Source: UBA2377 sp964525935 (GTDB lineage: Bacteria; Verrucomicrobiota; Verrucomicrobiia; Opitutales; Opitutaceae). Taken from it: DNA of 64,000 nt. The position numbers and the translations under genes are program-made. The stretch lies in the NCBI GenBank assembly GCA_964525935.1, contig CAZGJZ010000001.1, positions 558,001 to 622,000 of the forward strand. Reading direction: 5' to 3'. Below the pieces are notes generated by a model. The model saw only the letters and a program-made list of their open reading frames with translations. It did no database searches and was not told the DNA's origin. Below are positions 17,540 through 25,319 of this stretch, in pieces. Positions within the stretch are counted from its first letter, which is position 1, and each line of letters begins with the position of its first letter.

Positions 17540-18590
17540 GGCTAATACATCATCCTTCACGGTTGGTATCGTCGGCGCAACGGGCGCCGTCGGTCAAGAG
17601 CTGCTCCGGCTTTTGCTCGAGCGGAATTTCCCCATGGCTTCGCTGCGGCTCTTCGCCTCGGCGCGGTCGGCGGGCAAGGTCATCACGAAGGCCGGCAAAA
17701 AATTCACCGTGGAAGAGGCGAAGGCCGGCGTGTTCGGCGACATCGACATTGCATTTTTCGCGGCGGGCGGCTCGGTCACACGAGCCCTCGCGCCTGATGC
17801 GGTCAAGGCAGGCTGCGTCGTGATCGACAAGAGCTCGGCGCTGCGCCTGGAACCCAACGTTCCGCTGGTCATTCCCGAAATCAACCCGGAGAAGCTGCGC
17901 ACGCACCAAGGCCTGATCGCCAACCCGAATTGTTCGACGGCGGTCATGCTCATGGGCCTGTGGCCGCTGCACCAGAAGTTCGGTCTCAAGCGCGTCGTCA
18001 TCTCGACGTATCAATCTGTGTCCGGCACGGGCGCGGAAGCGGTGCGCGAACTCGAGGACCAGATCCAGTCGCACGTCGCCGGCCGGCCGATCGCCAAGAA
18101 AGTTTATCCCTACCAGATCGCGTTCAACTGCATCCCGCACATCGACTCGTTTGGCGCCGACGGCTACACCGGTGAGGAAACGAAGATGGCGCAGGAGACG
18201 CGCAAGATCATGGGTCTGCCCAACCTCAAGGTCTCGGCCACGACGGTGCGCGTGCCGGTGGTGCGCGCTCACTCGATCTCGGTCTGTGCGGAGTTCGACA
18301 AGCCCGTGAATCTCGCCGAGGCACGCGCGGCGATCGCGGCGTTCCCCGGCGCCGAGCTCGTCGATGATCCCGCGAACAAGCGTTATCCGACGCCGCTCGA
18401 CTTCGCTGAGAAGGTGAAGTGCGGCGTGGGCCGCCTGCGCATCGACACGGCCTTTGACAACGGTCTCTCGTTCTGGGTGTCCGGTGACAACCTCTGGAAG
18501 GGCGCCGCACTCAATGCGCTGCAGAACGCGGAACTCATGGCGCGCGAAGGCTGGCTGCAGCCAAAAAGCGCCGTGGCGGCCGTGTCATAA
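17538..18590 (+). CDS. asd: Aspartate-semialdehyde dehydrogenase
   Basis: This enzyme reduces aspartyl phosphate to aspartate semialdehyde for the lysine/diaminopimelate, threonine and methionine pathways, using NADPH. The 350-residue protein has GATGAVGQELLRLL (NADP binding), the catalytic ANPNCSTAVML with Cys132, STYQSVSGTGAEAV, and RVPVVRAHSIS. Start ATG 17538 gives MANTSSFTVGIVGATG, a normal N-terminus; a longer frame would run into the opposite transpeptidase gene. No Shine-Dalgarno is seen. A weak 8-bp hairpin without a T-tract follows (18598-18626), then tRNA-Val. Product supply for diaminopimelate links it loosely to peptidoglycan. Confidence 0.96.
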   Translation: MANTSSFTVGIVGATGAVGQELLRLLLERNFPMASLRLFASARSAGKVITKAGKKFTVEEAKAGVFGDIDIAFFAAGGSVTRALAPDAVKAGCVVIDKSSALRLEPNVPLVIPEINPEKLRTHQGLIANPNCSTAVMLMGLWPLHQKFGLKRVVISTYQSVSGTGAEAVRELEDQIQSHVAGRPIAKKVYPYQIAFNCIPHIDSFGADGYTGEETKMAQETRKIMGLPNLKVSATTVRVPVVRAHSISVCAEFDKPVNLAEARAAIAAFPGAELVDDPANKRYPTPLDFAEKVKCGVGRLRIDTAFDNGLSFWVSGDNLWKGAALNALQNAELMAREGWLQPKSAVAAVS

Positions 18591-18659
18591 CGCGTGCGGG
18601 CTGACGGAATAAGTTCTTGTCAGCCCCTCGCGGTGAACGCTTATCTTGACCCTCGGCTC

Positions 18660-18736
18660 GGACGCTTAGCTCAGTTGGTTAGAGCATCTCGTTTACACCG
18701 AGAGGGTCGGGGGTTCGAGTCCCTCAGCGTCCACCA
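18660..18736 (+). tRNA. tRNA-Val (UAC)
   Basis: The cloverleaf is complete: acceptor GGACGCT/AGCGTCC, D-arm, anticodon stem TCTCG/CGAGA with loop TTTACAC, T-stem GGGGG-type pairing, and encoded CCA. The anticodon TAC reads valine codons. It lies 26 bases before ilvN, a valine-biosynthesis gene, on the same strand. Confidence 0.97.
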
Positions 18737-18762
18737 TTTTATTCCATACCATCCACTTTCCC

Positions 18763-19233
18763 ATGCGACACACGATCTCTGTCCTCGTTGAAAACAAGTT
18801 TGGCGTTTTGGCGCGCGTGGCCGGGATGTTTTCCGGCCGCGGCTTCAATATCGACTCGCTCAATGTCGCCCCGACCCACGACGCCAGCCTCTCCCGCATC
18901 ACCGCGGTCTTGAAAGGCGACGATCACTCGCTCGATCTCTGCATCAAGCAGCTGCGCAAGCTCATCAACGTCGTCGAGGTCATCGATTTTGCCGACGGTT
19001 CCGCCGTCGCCCGCGAGCTCCTGCTCGTCAAGGTGAAGGCTGATTCGCGGTCGCGTCCGGAGATTCTCCAGATCAAGGATATTTTCCGTGCCAAGATCGT
19101 GCATCTCGCCGCCGACTACCTTGTGATCGAGTGCACCGGTGAGGACGACAAGGTGAACGCCTTCCTCGGCCTGCTCGAACCTTTCGGTATCCTGGAACTC
19201 GCCCGCTCGGGCCGTCTCGCTCTCAAACGCTAA
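18763..19233 (+). CDS. ilvN: Acetolactate synthase small (regulatory) subunit
   Basis: The regulatory subunit of acetohydroxyacid synthase binds valine and modulates the large subunit in branched-chain amino acid synthesis. The 156-residue length and the N-terminal ACT domain (TISVLVENKFGVLARVAGMF, then GRGFNIDSLNV) are typical of IlvN/IlvH, followed by a second ACT-like half (ELLLVKVKA ... ADYLVIECTG). The catalytic large subunit gene is not in the window. ilvC follows after 18 bases, and tRNA-Val precedes it by 26 bases with no visible terminator, so the three may share a transcript. No leader peptide with valine codons fits in that gap. Confidence 0.95.
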   Translation: MRHTISVLVENKFGVLARVAGMFSGRGFNIDSLNVAPTHDASLSRITAVLKGDDHSLDLCIKQLRKLINVVEVIDFADGSAVARELLLVKVKADSRSRPEILQIKDIFRAKIVHLAADYLVIECTGEDDKVNAFLGLLEPFGILELARSGRLALKR

Positions 19234-19251
19234 CCTCAAAACCCGCTTACC

Positions 19252-20280
19252 ATGCCTGCCAAAGTATACACCGACAAAGACGCCGATCTCGGCGTGTTCA
19301 AAAACAAAACCTTGGCCATTCTTGGCTACGGTTCCCAAGGTCACGCGCACGCGTTGAACCTCAAGGAGAGCGGCTGCAAGGTCATCATCGGCCTTTATCC
19401 GGGCAGCAAGTCCCGCGCCGTCGCGACCCAGCACGGCCTCGAAGTCTATGACACCGCCGAGGCCGTCCGCCGCGCCGATTACATCATGGTCGGCCTGCCC
19501 GACATGCGCCAGGCCGATGTCTACGAGCAGGACATCCTGCCCAATCTCGCCAAGGGCAAGACCCTGCTCTTCTCCCACGGCCTCGCGATCCACTTCGGCC
19601 TGATCAAGGCGCCGAAGGGCGTCGACGTGATCATGGTCGCCCCGAAGGGCCCGGGCCACATGGTCCGCCGCCTCTATGTTGAAGGCAAGGGCATGCCCGC
19701 CCTCATCGCGGTCGCCCCCGGCAGCTCGAAGGGCGCGAAGAAAGCCGCGCTCGCCTGGGCCAAGGGCATCGGCTCGACCAAGGCCGGCGTGCTCCAGACC
19801 ACCTTCAAGGAAGAGTGCGAAACCGATCTCTTCGGCGAACAGGCCGTGCTTTGCGGCGGCGCCTCGGCGCTCGTGCAGGCCGGTTTCGAAACCCTCGTCG
19901 AGGCTGGCTACCAGCCCGAGATGGCTTACTTCGAGTGTCTCCATGAGCTGAAGCTCATCTGCGACCTCATGTATGAGTCCGGTATCGCCGGCATGCGCTT
20001 CTCGATCTCCGAGACCGCGAAGTATGGCGACATCACCCGCGGCCCGCGCGTCGTGAACAAGGCGACCAAGGTCGAGATGAAGAAGATCCTCAAAGAGATC
20101 CAGTCCGGCCAGTTCACCAAGGAATGGGTCAAGGAGCACAAGGGCGGCCTCAAGAACTACAAGGCCCTCCTCGCCAAGGGTGAGAAGCACCAGATCGAAA
20201 AGACCGGTGCCTACCTCCGCAGCATGATGCCTTGGATGACCAAGAAGAACATCAAGGGCGTCCAGGCCTCCTACGCTTAA
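19252..20280 (+). CDS. ilvC: Ketol-acid reductoisomerase
   Basis: This enzyme converts acetolactate to dihydroxyisovalerate with NADPH and magnesium. The 342 residues match the class I short form. The Rossmann motif is GYGSQGHAHALNLKESG, the cofactor loop GLYPGSKSR with two serines fits NADPH use, and metal ligands lie in QAVLCGGASALVQAGFETL and GYQPEMAYFECLHELK, followed by MRFSISETAKYGDITRGPR. It is co-directional with ilvN and ends before a strong intrinsic terminator 21 bases downstream. Confidence 0.97.
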   Translation: MPAKVYTDKDADLGVFKNKTLAILGYGSQGHAHALNLKESGCKVIIGLYPGSKSRAVATQHGLEVYDTAEAVRRADYIMVGLPDMRQADVYEQDILPNLAKGKTLLFSHGLAIHFGLIKAPKGVDVIMVAPKGPGHMVRRLYVEGKGMPALIAVAPGSSKGAKKAALAWAKGIGSTKAGVLQTTFKEECETDLFGEQAVLCGGASALVQAGFETLVEAGYQPEMAYFECLHELKLICDLMYESGIAGMRFSISETAKYGDITRGPRVVNKATKVEMKKILKEIQSGQFTKEWVKEHKGGLKNYKALLAKGEKHQIEKTGAYLRSMMPWMTKKNIKGVQASYA

Positions 20281-20301
20281 TCAATTAGCGCTGACTACCG
20301 C

Positions 20302-20350
20302 GAATCGGCACTAATGGGTGAAAGCCCGTTGGTGCCGATTCTTGTTTTTG
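20302..20350 (+). terminator. Intrinsic terminator after ilvC
   Basis: A 17-bp stem (20302-20318 with 20325-20341, including G-U pairs) around loop TGAAAG is followed by TTGTTTTTG. It separates ilvC from hemC and ends 27 bases before the hemC GTG. Confidence 0.88.
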
Positions 20351-20376
20351 GCCCCTGTCTCCGTAACGTCTCTCCC

Positions 20377-21237
20377 GTGCCTGCCACCAAGCTTATCATT
20401 GCCACCCGTAAAAGCCCGCTCGCGCTCGTCCAGAGCGAGCTGGTTGCCGCGCGGCTGCGCGACGCAATCGGTGCCGAGGTTGAGCTGCTGAAAATTGTGA
20501 CGACCGGCGACAAGCAAACCGCATGGTCGCTCGAGCAAAAAGGCGGCAAGGGGCTCTTCACCGGCGAACTCGAGCAGGCTCTCCTCCGCGGCGAGGCCGA
20601 TCTCGCCGTGCACAGCTCAAAGGATTTACCCGGCGAAATGTCCGCTGGACTCGCCATCGCCGGCTACCTGCCGCGCGAGGATACGCGCGACGTGCTCGTC
20701 GTGCGCGCCGGCGTGAAATCGCCCGCGAAAATCGCGACCGGCAGCCCGCGCCGCCGCCTGCAGGTCGCCGCGCTGCATCCCGGCGTAGAGTTTTGCGAGA
20801 TCCGTGGCAACGTGGACACGCGGCTGAAGAAAATTGCCGAGCAACACCTCGCCGACGGCACCGTGCTCGCCGCCGCCGGGCTAAAGCGCCTCGGCATCGC
20901 GGGCTGGCCGGGTTTGGAGTTTCGTCCGCTGGCGCCCACGCAGATGGTGCCGGCGGTCGGGCAGGGCGCGATTGCCGTGCAATGCCGCGCGGCCGAGGCG
21001 GCGAAGTTTGCGGCCATTTGCGACGCACCCACGGCGCGTGCCGTGGCGGTGGAGCGAGCGTTTCAGGCTGCGCTCGGCGGTGGTTGCCACACGGCGTTTG
21101 GCGCGCATGCGACGAACGGCACGCTTTATTTTTTTCACGAGCAGACCGGCCTGAGCAGTTTACCGCTGAGCGAGGCTGATTACGCCGCGCCCGATGCGAC
21201 GGCCGCTCGTGTCCTCAAATCCCTCGGACTCACATGA
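20377..21237 (+). CDS. hemC: Hydroxymethylbilane synthase (porphobilinogen deaminase)
   Basis: This enzyme links four porphobilinogens into hydroxymethylbilane for heme and cobalamin. The 286-residue protein has IATRKSPLALVQSE, KGGKGLFTGELEQALL, DLAVHSSKDLP (catalytic Asp), GSPRRRLQ, IRGNVDTRLKK and VGQGAIAVQC. The dipyrromethane cofactor Cys is in GGGCHTAFGAHA. The C-terminal domain is somewhat shorter than the family norm of about 310 residues. GTG 20377 is chosen because in-frame sequence further upstream is the ilvC terminator. It overlaps hemD by 4 bases. Confidence 0.95.
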   Translation: MPATKLIIATRKSPLALVQSELVAARLRDAIGAEVELLKIVTTGDKQTAWSLEQKGGKGLFTGELEQALLRGEADLAVHSSKDLPGEMSAGLAIAGYLPREDTRDVLVVRAGVKSPAKIATGSPRRRLQVAALHPGVEFCEIRGNVDTRLKKIAEQHLADGTVLAAAGLKRLGIAGWPGLEFRPLAPTQMVPAVGQGAIAVQCRAAEAAKFAAICDAPTARAVAVERAFQAALGGGCHTAFGAHATNGTLYFFHEQTGLSSLPLSEADYAAPDATAARVLKSLGLT

Positions 21238-22025
21238 CCACCACCGCTTCACTTTCCGGCCGCCGTGTGGCCGTCACCCGCGCCCGCGAACAGGCGTCCG
21301 AACTGGCCGCCAAACTCACCGCGCTCGGTGCCGAGGTCATCGAGCTGCCGCTGATCAAGATCTCGAAGGAAATTTCCAAGGACAATCTTGCCGACACGAT
21401 GCTCGAGCTCGGGAGCTACGACTGGATCGTTTTCACCAGCCCCAATGGGGTGCGTTTCTTTTTCGATCAATTCTTCCAGTTGTTCGACGACATTCGCGCC
21501 TTGGGTCTGCTGCGTTTCGCCGCGGTCGGCGAAGGCACGGCCAGGGTCATTGGCGAACATCACCTCAAGATCGAGTGTCAGCCTGACGAAGCCACTGCGG
21601 AGGCGCTGGCGGCGGCGCTCGCGGCCACGGGCAGCCTGGATAACGCCAAGGTGCTGGTCATCACCGGCAATCTAAACCGCGATATCCTCGTGACGAAACT
21701 CGAAGCGGCCTTCGCGATCGTGGATTGCCTGCAAGTCTACAAGACCGAGCGGACTGACCTGACCGCCGATCCGGCGGCAGCGGATTTTCGCGCTCGTGGT
21801 GCCGACGCCATTTTGTTCGCGAGCTCTTCGGCGGCGCAGTCTTTCGCGGATCAAGCCGCGGCCTTGAAGCTCGCCAAAGCCGCGACCCGCCCGCTGGCCG
21901 GAAGCATCGGCTCGCAGACGAGCGAGACGATGAAGAAAGTGGGCATCCCGATCGATTTCACCGCCAAGACGCCGAGTCTGGATGCATTGGTGGAGGCCTT
22001 GGTGAAGAAACTGAAGAACACCTGA
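21234..22025 (+). CDS. hemD: Uroporphyrinogen-III synthase
   Basis: This enzyme cyclises hydroxymethylbilane with inversion of ring D. The 263 residues show the usual two-domain pattern with low conservation: VAVTRAREQASELAAKL at the start, YDWIVFTSPNGVRFFF (the best conserved block), AAVGEGTAR, VLVITGNLNRD, and ADAILFASSSAAQSF in the second domain. ATG 21234 overlaps the hemC stop (ATGA), so expression is coupled in the familiar hemCD pair. No terminator was seen after it. Confidence 0.93.
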   Translation: MTTTASLSGRRVAVTRAREQASELAAKLTALGAEVIELPLIKISKEISKDNLADTMLELGSYDWIVFTSPNGVRFFFDQFFQLFDDIRALGLLRFAAVGEGTARVIGEHHLKIECQPDEATAEALAAALAATGSLDNAKVLVITGNLNRDILVTKLEAAFAIVDCLQVYKTERTDLTADPAAADFRARGADAILFASSSAAQSFADQAAALKLAKAATRPLAGSIGSQTSETMKKVGIPIDFTAKTPSLDALVEALVKKLKNT

Positions 22026-22052
22026 TCCTCGTAACCTTGGCTTGGCATTTAT

Positions 22053-22084
22053 ATCCGTGCCCATCCGTGTCATCTGTGGTTAAA
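22053..22084 (+). repeat. Tandem ATCCGTG-type intergenic element
   Basis: ATCCGTG (22053), ATCCGTG (22063) and ATCTGTG (22072) recur about every 10 bases and end in GTTAAA, just before the DegT gene. The end TGGTTAAA resembles the ends of the elements at 23184-23263 and 32963-33016. Confidence 0.55.
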
Positions 22085-22092
22085 ACTCAGCC

Positions 22093-23187
22093 ATGAAAGT
22101 CCCATTCCTTGATCTCAGCCTGCAGCACAAGGCGATCCGTGAATCCGCCCTTGCGGCGCTCACGGCGACCTATGACGCAACCCGGTTTTGTCTCGGCAAG
22201 GACGTGGAGGATTTCGAGAAAGCTTTTGCCGCAACCCTTGGCTACCCGCGTGCGCTGGCGATGAACAGCGGCACCGCGCCCCTGCACGTGGCGTGCATGC
22301 TGGCGGGTTTCGGTCCGGGCGACGAGGTGATCGCGCCGCCGTTCACGTTTATCTCGACGGTCTGGGGCGTGAGTTACGTGGGCGCGACGCCGCGCTTTGT
22401 GGACGTTGAGGAAGGCACTTTCAATCTCGATCCGGCGAAGATCGAGGCCGCCATTAAGCCGAAGACCAAGGGCATCATCGTGGTGCATCTCTTTGGTCAA
22501 CCCGCCCGCATGGACGAGGTCATGGCTAGCGCGAAGAAACATAAGCTTTTTGTGATCGAGGACTGTGCGCAGGCGGTGGGTGCGAGCTACAAAGGCACGC
22601 CAGTCGGCACGATCGGCGATGTGGGCACGTTTAGTTTTTACCCGACGAAGAATCTCGGCGGCTGCGGCGAAGGCGGCGCCCTCGTGTCGCGGCGCGAGGA
22701 ACTCCATACGACGGCCCGCCACATTCGCGTGCACGGCTCCGATCGCCGCTACTATCACGACATCATCGGCGGCAATTTCCGTATGGATGGGTTTCAGGGC
22801 GCACTGCTCAACGTGAAGCTGCCGCACCTCGCTGGCTGGACCGCCCGCCGCCAGGCCATTGCCGCGCGCTACCTCGCGGGCATCAAGCTGACTGACGTCC
22901 GCCTGCCGGATCAGCCGGGCTACGGAAAGTCGGTGTTCCACCAATTCACGATCCGTCATCCGCGGCGTGACGCCCTGCGCGAGCATCTGACGAAGCACGA
23001 GGTCGGCACGGACTTGATCTATCCCGTGCCGCTGCACTTGCAGAAATGCTACGCCAATCTCGGCCAGGCTGCTGGCTCGCTGCCGGTGGCGGAAAAGGCG
23101 GCGGCGAACTGTGTGAGCCTGCCGATTTTCCCCGAGCTCACGGATGCGCAGGTCGAGCACGTGATCGCGTCGATCAATTCATTTTAA
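22093..23187 (+). CDS. DegT/DnrJ/EryC1/StrS-family aminotransferase
   Basis: This is a PLP-dependent sugar aminotransferase of 364 residues that would aminate a nucleotide-linked keto sugar. Family blocks are NSGTAPLHVACMLAGFGPGDEV, PPFTFISTVWG, VVHLFGQPARMDEV, VIEDCAQAVGASYKG and SFYPTKNLGGCGEGG with the cofactor lysine Lys186, then YYHDIIGGNFRMDGFQGALL. The acceptor sugar cannot be named, and no glycan gene cluster surrounds it. Its TAA stop forms the first bases of the following palindromic element. Confidence 0.94.
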   Translation: MKVPFLDLSLQHKAIRESALAALTATYDATRFCLGKDVEDFEKAFAATLGYPRALAMNSGTAPLHVACMLAGFGPGDEVIAPPFTFISTVWGVSYVGATPRFVDVEEGTFNLDPAKIEAAIKPKTKGIIVVHLFGQPARMDEVMASAKKHKLFVIEDCAQAVGASYKGTPVGTIGDVGTFSFYPTKNLGGCGEGGALVSRREELHTTARHIRVHGSDRRYYHDIIGGNFRMDGFQGALLNVKLPHLAGWTARRQAIAARYLAGIKLTDVRLPDQPGYGKSVFHQFTIRHPRRDALREHLTKHEVGTDLIYPVPLHLQKCYANLGQAAGSLPVAEKAAANCVSLPIFPELTDAQVEHVIASINSF

Positions 23188-23263
23188 CCACGAAGAGCAC
23201 AAAGATCACCAAGTGATTCCCGCGCTAATGTCCTTCGTGTCCTTTGTGCCCTTCGTGGTTTAA
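23184..23263. repeat. ACCACGAAG-type intergenic inverted repeat
   Basis: The left arm (23184-23204, TTAACCACGAAGAGCACAAA and one more G) pairs with the right arm (23242-23263) except for one mismatch and one extra T. The 37-base loop contains a second CTTCGTG copy. The left arm includes the DegT stop codon and the right arm ends 8 bases before the trpF ATG. Confidence 0.8.
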
Positions 23264-23270
23264 TCGCATC

Positions 23271-23921
23271 ATGATTGACGGTATTCGCCTCAAGGTTTGT
23301 GGACTGACTTCGCTCGTGGATGCGGAGTTCGCGGACCGCTGCGGCATGGATTACCTTGGGTTCAATCTCTACCCCAAGTCGCCGCGCTATATTTCGCTGA
23401 CGAATTACAAGGCGATGGCCCCGCGCTTGCCGGACCGACGGAAGGTCGCGGTTACCGTTCAACCGACGCTGGCGGAGCTGACCGCAATGAAGGACGCAGG
23501 TTTTGATTTCTTCCAGATCCACTTCCCGCACGATCTGGCAGTGGAGACAGTGGCGGCATGGTCAGCCTTGGTCGGTGCGGAGAATCTCTGGCTTGCACCG
23601 AAACTGCCGCCTGAGGCTGACGTGGCGGCGGAACTGCTGCCGCTCGCGAAGTTTTTCCTGTTCGATACCTTTCATGCCGGCGGCTTCGGCGGTTCAGGGA
23701 AGACTGGAGACTGGAGCAAGTTCGCCCGGCACCAGAAAGCGCATCCGGAGAAAACCTGGATTCTCGCCGGCGGCTTGAACCCGGAAAACGCCGGCGAAGC
23801 GTTGCTTGCCAGCGGCGCCAAATTTCTGGATGTGAACAGTGGCGTTGAAACCGCCCCGGGCGTGAAGAGCGAAGAAAAGCTGAAGCGCTTTGTCGTGGCT
23901 GTGCACAAGGCTATCGGCTAA
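23271..23921 (+). CDS. trpF: Phosphoribosylanthranilate isomerase
   Basis: This enzyme isomerises phosphoribosylanthranilate in tryptophan synthesis. The 216-residue TIM barrel has the general-base motif LKVCGLT near the start, GMDYLGFNLYPKSPRYIS (family GFVFxxxSPR), the acid in FLFDTF, and phosphate-binding LAGGLNPENAGEAL and DVNSGVETAPGVKS. Lengths and order match TrpF. No other trp gene is in the window. ATG 23271 is chosen because in-frame sequence upstream is the palindromic repeat. Confidence 0.92.
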   Translation: MIDGIRLKVCGLTSLVDAEFADRCGMDYLGFNLYPKSPRYISLTNYKAMAPRLPDRRKVAVTVQPTLAELTAMKDAGFDFFQIHFPHDLAVETVAAWSALVGAENLWLAPKLPPEADVAAELLPLAKFFLFDTFHAGGFGGSGKTGDWSKFARHQKAHPEKTWILAGGLNPENAGEALLASGAKFLDVNSGVETAPGVKSEEKLKRFVVAVHKAIG

Positions 23922-23938
23922 AGCGAACAGTGATCTTG

Positions 23939-24784
23939 ATGAGCGGCTCATTGCGCCGAGCGGTTATCTTTTCGCTGCCTTTTGTGGCGATTCTCCTGGT
24001 TGCTTGTTGGCTGAATCCAGCGGAAAATTACTGGCTTACAGTCGAGCCACCGAAAGCACAGTGTGAGGCTTACGACGTCAGCCGTTTGAAGACCAGCGCG
24101 ACGCTCACGTCTAAAATTTATGATCAGCGGAAGCTGGATCAGATGATTCGCGAGCCGCAAAATACTTTTTCCAACTTCGCTTACGTAATTGTGGGCCTGG
24201 CTATCTTGCTAGCGGGCAAACGGGCGGCCTCACGCAACTTGGGATTGGCTGGGATATTCCTGGGTTTTGGCAGCGGGATGTATCACGCATCATTGCTTCC
24301 GGAATGGCGCATGATCGACATCCTCGGCGTTTACGCAGTGCTCTATGGATTGGTGTTGGTTGGAGTTTCGGCCAGATACTCAAAGCTGAGCCGGGGATCG
24401 ATGGCGGTGGGGCTTATCCTGCTCACTTGGGCCATGGCTATTTATACCGGAGTGCATCGCAACGATGTCCGGTTGTATGGCTTCAAGGTTTTTGACTCCA
24501 CCTATGTTTTTATCTTTGCGGTGACCATAGGCTGCACGCTTGCAGCGCTTACGTATTGGCGGGCACCTGACCGGCGACGGTATTACTGGGCCGCAGCCGT
24601 GTTGACCGTATCGGCCATCATTTCATTTTCCGGTGGCGTAGGCGACAGATTCGGTGGCTTTTGGGCTTGTCCAGATGGTCTGATTCAAGGTCACGCCGTC
24701 TGGCATGCCTTTGGCGCGGTAGCTATGTTGGCCGCATACGAACTTTTCGCCATGGTGGGATACGACCGCTCGACGCTGAAGTGA
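23939..24784 (+). CDS. CREST-superfamily membrane protein, alkaline-ceramidase-like
   Basis: The 281-residue protein has about seven hydrophobic segments. It carries the CREST hydrolase signature: EPQNTFSN (Glu72, Asn75, Ser78), YHASLL with His116, IDILG with Asp127, and GHAVWH with His252 and His256. In alkaline ceramidases the His, Asp and HxxxH residues bind zinc. An inner-membrane amide hydrolase acting on a ceramide-like or other lipid is the reasonable guess, but the substrate is unknown. ATG 23939 follows trpF by 17 bases; an in-frame GTG at 23930 is an alternative. It ends convergently with the ogt gene. Confidence 0.85.
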   Translation: MSGSLRRAVIFSLPFVAILLVACWLNPAENYWLTVEPPKAQCEAYDVSRLKTSATLTSKIYDQRKLDQMIREPQNTFSNFAYVIVGLAILLAGKRAASRNLGLAGIFLGFGSGMYHASLLPEWRMIDILGVYAVLYGLVLVGVSARYSKLSRGSMAVGLILLTWAMAIYTGVHRNDVRLYGFKVFDSTYVFIFAVTIGCTLAALTYWRAPDRRRYYWAAAVLTVSAIISFSGGVGDRFGGFWACPDGLIQGHAVWHAFGAVAMLAAYELFAMVGYDRSTLK

Positions 24785-24830
24785 TCGAATTGGGCAGCGT
24801 TGTGAGTGAGAGGCGAACGTTTGTATCCCA

Positions 24831-25319
24831 TCATTGCTTCACACCTTCGTGGGCGAGGAGTTCACGCTTGGTGTCTTCACCGAAGGCATAGCCGGTGAGC
24901 GAGCCGTCGGTGCCGATGACCCGGTGGCAGGGAATGAAGAGGCAGATCGGGTTCGTGCCGTTGGCGCGACCGACAGCGCGGGCGGCGCCGGGATTGCCGA
25001 GCGCCTCGGCGAGGTCGCCGTAGCTGCGGGTTTGGCCTTGAGGGATCGCTTGCAGCGCGGTCCAGACGCTTTGCTGAAACGGCGTGCCACTAGGCGCGAG
25101 CTGGACGGTGAACTGCTGGCGTTTGCCGGCGAAATACTCGGTGACTTCGCGGCGGGCGGCGTCGGCGCGTTTGACGTCATGAATGAGTTCATCGGCGGCG
25201 AAGCGTTCGCGCAGTTCGACCACACCGCCGAACGCGGTGGCGATGACGGCGCCATCGGCATTGAGGGCGACGGAGAAGTCGCCAACGGGAGTGGGAAAGG
25301 TGTCGTAGAATTGTCTCAT
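24831..25319 (-). CDS. ogt: Methylated-DNA--protein-cysteine methyltransferase
   Basis: This suicide enzyme removes alkyl groups from O6-alkylguanine. The 162-residue protein has the active-site IPCHRVIG with Cys131 and the helix-turn-helix segment PFQQSVWTALQAIPQGQTRS, followed by YGDLAEALGNPGAARAVGRA with the arginine finger. Its ATG overlaps the stop of the upstream Ada-AlkA gene by 4 bases, forming a two-gene alkylation repair operon. Single-domain Ogt architecture, with no N-terminal Ada domain, since that domain lies in the neighbour. Confidence 0.96.
   Translation of the reverse strand: MRQFYDTFPTPVGDFSVALNADGAVIATAFGGVVELRERFAADELIHDVKRADAARREVTEYFAGKRQQFTVQLAPSGTPFQQSVWTALQAIPQGQTRSYGDLAEALGNPGAARAVGRANGTNPICLFIPCHRVIGTDGSLTGYAFGEDTKRELLAHEGVKQ

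Noticed and set aside
18739..20190. Long leftward frame over ilvN and ilvC
   Set aside because: Antisense to two certain genes, no domain.
20881..21138. Short leftward frame over hemC
   Set aside because: Antisense with no start context or domain.
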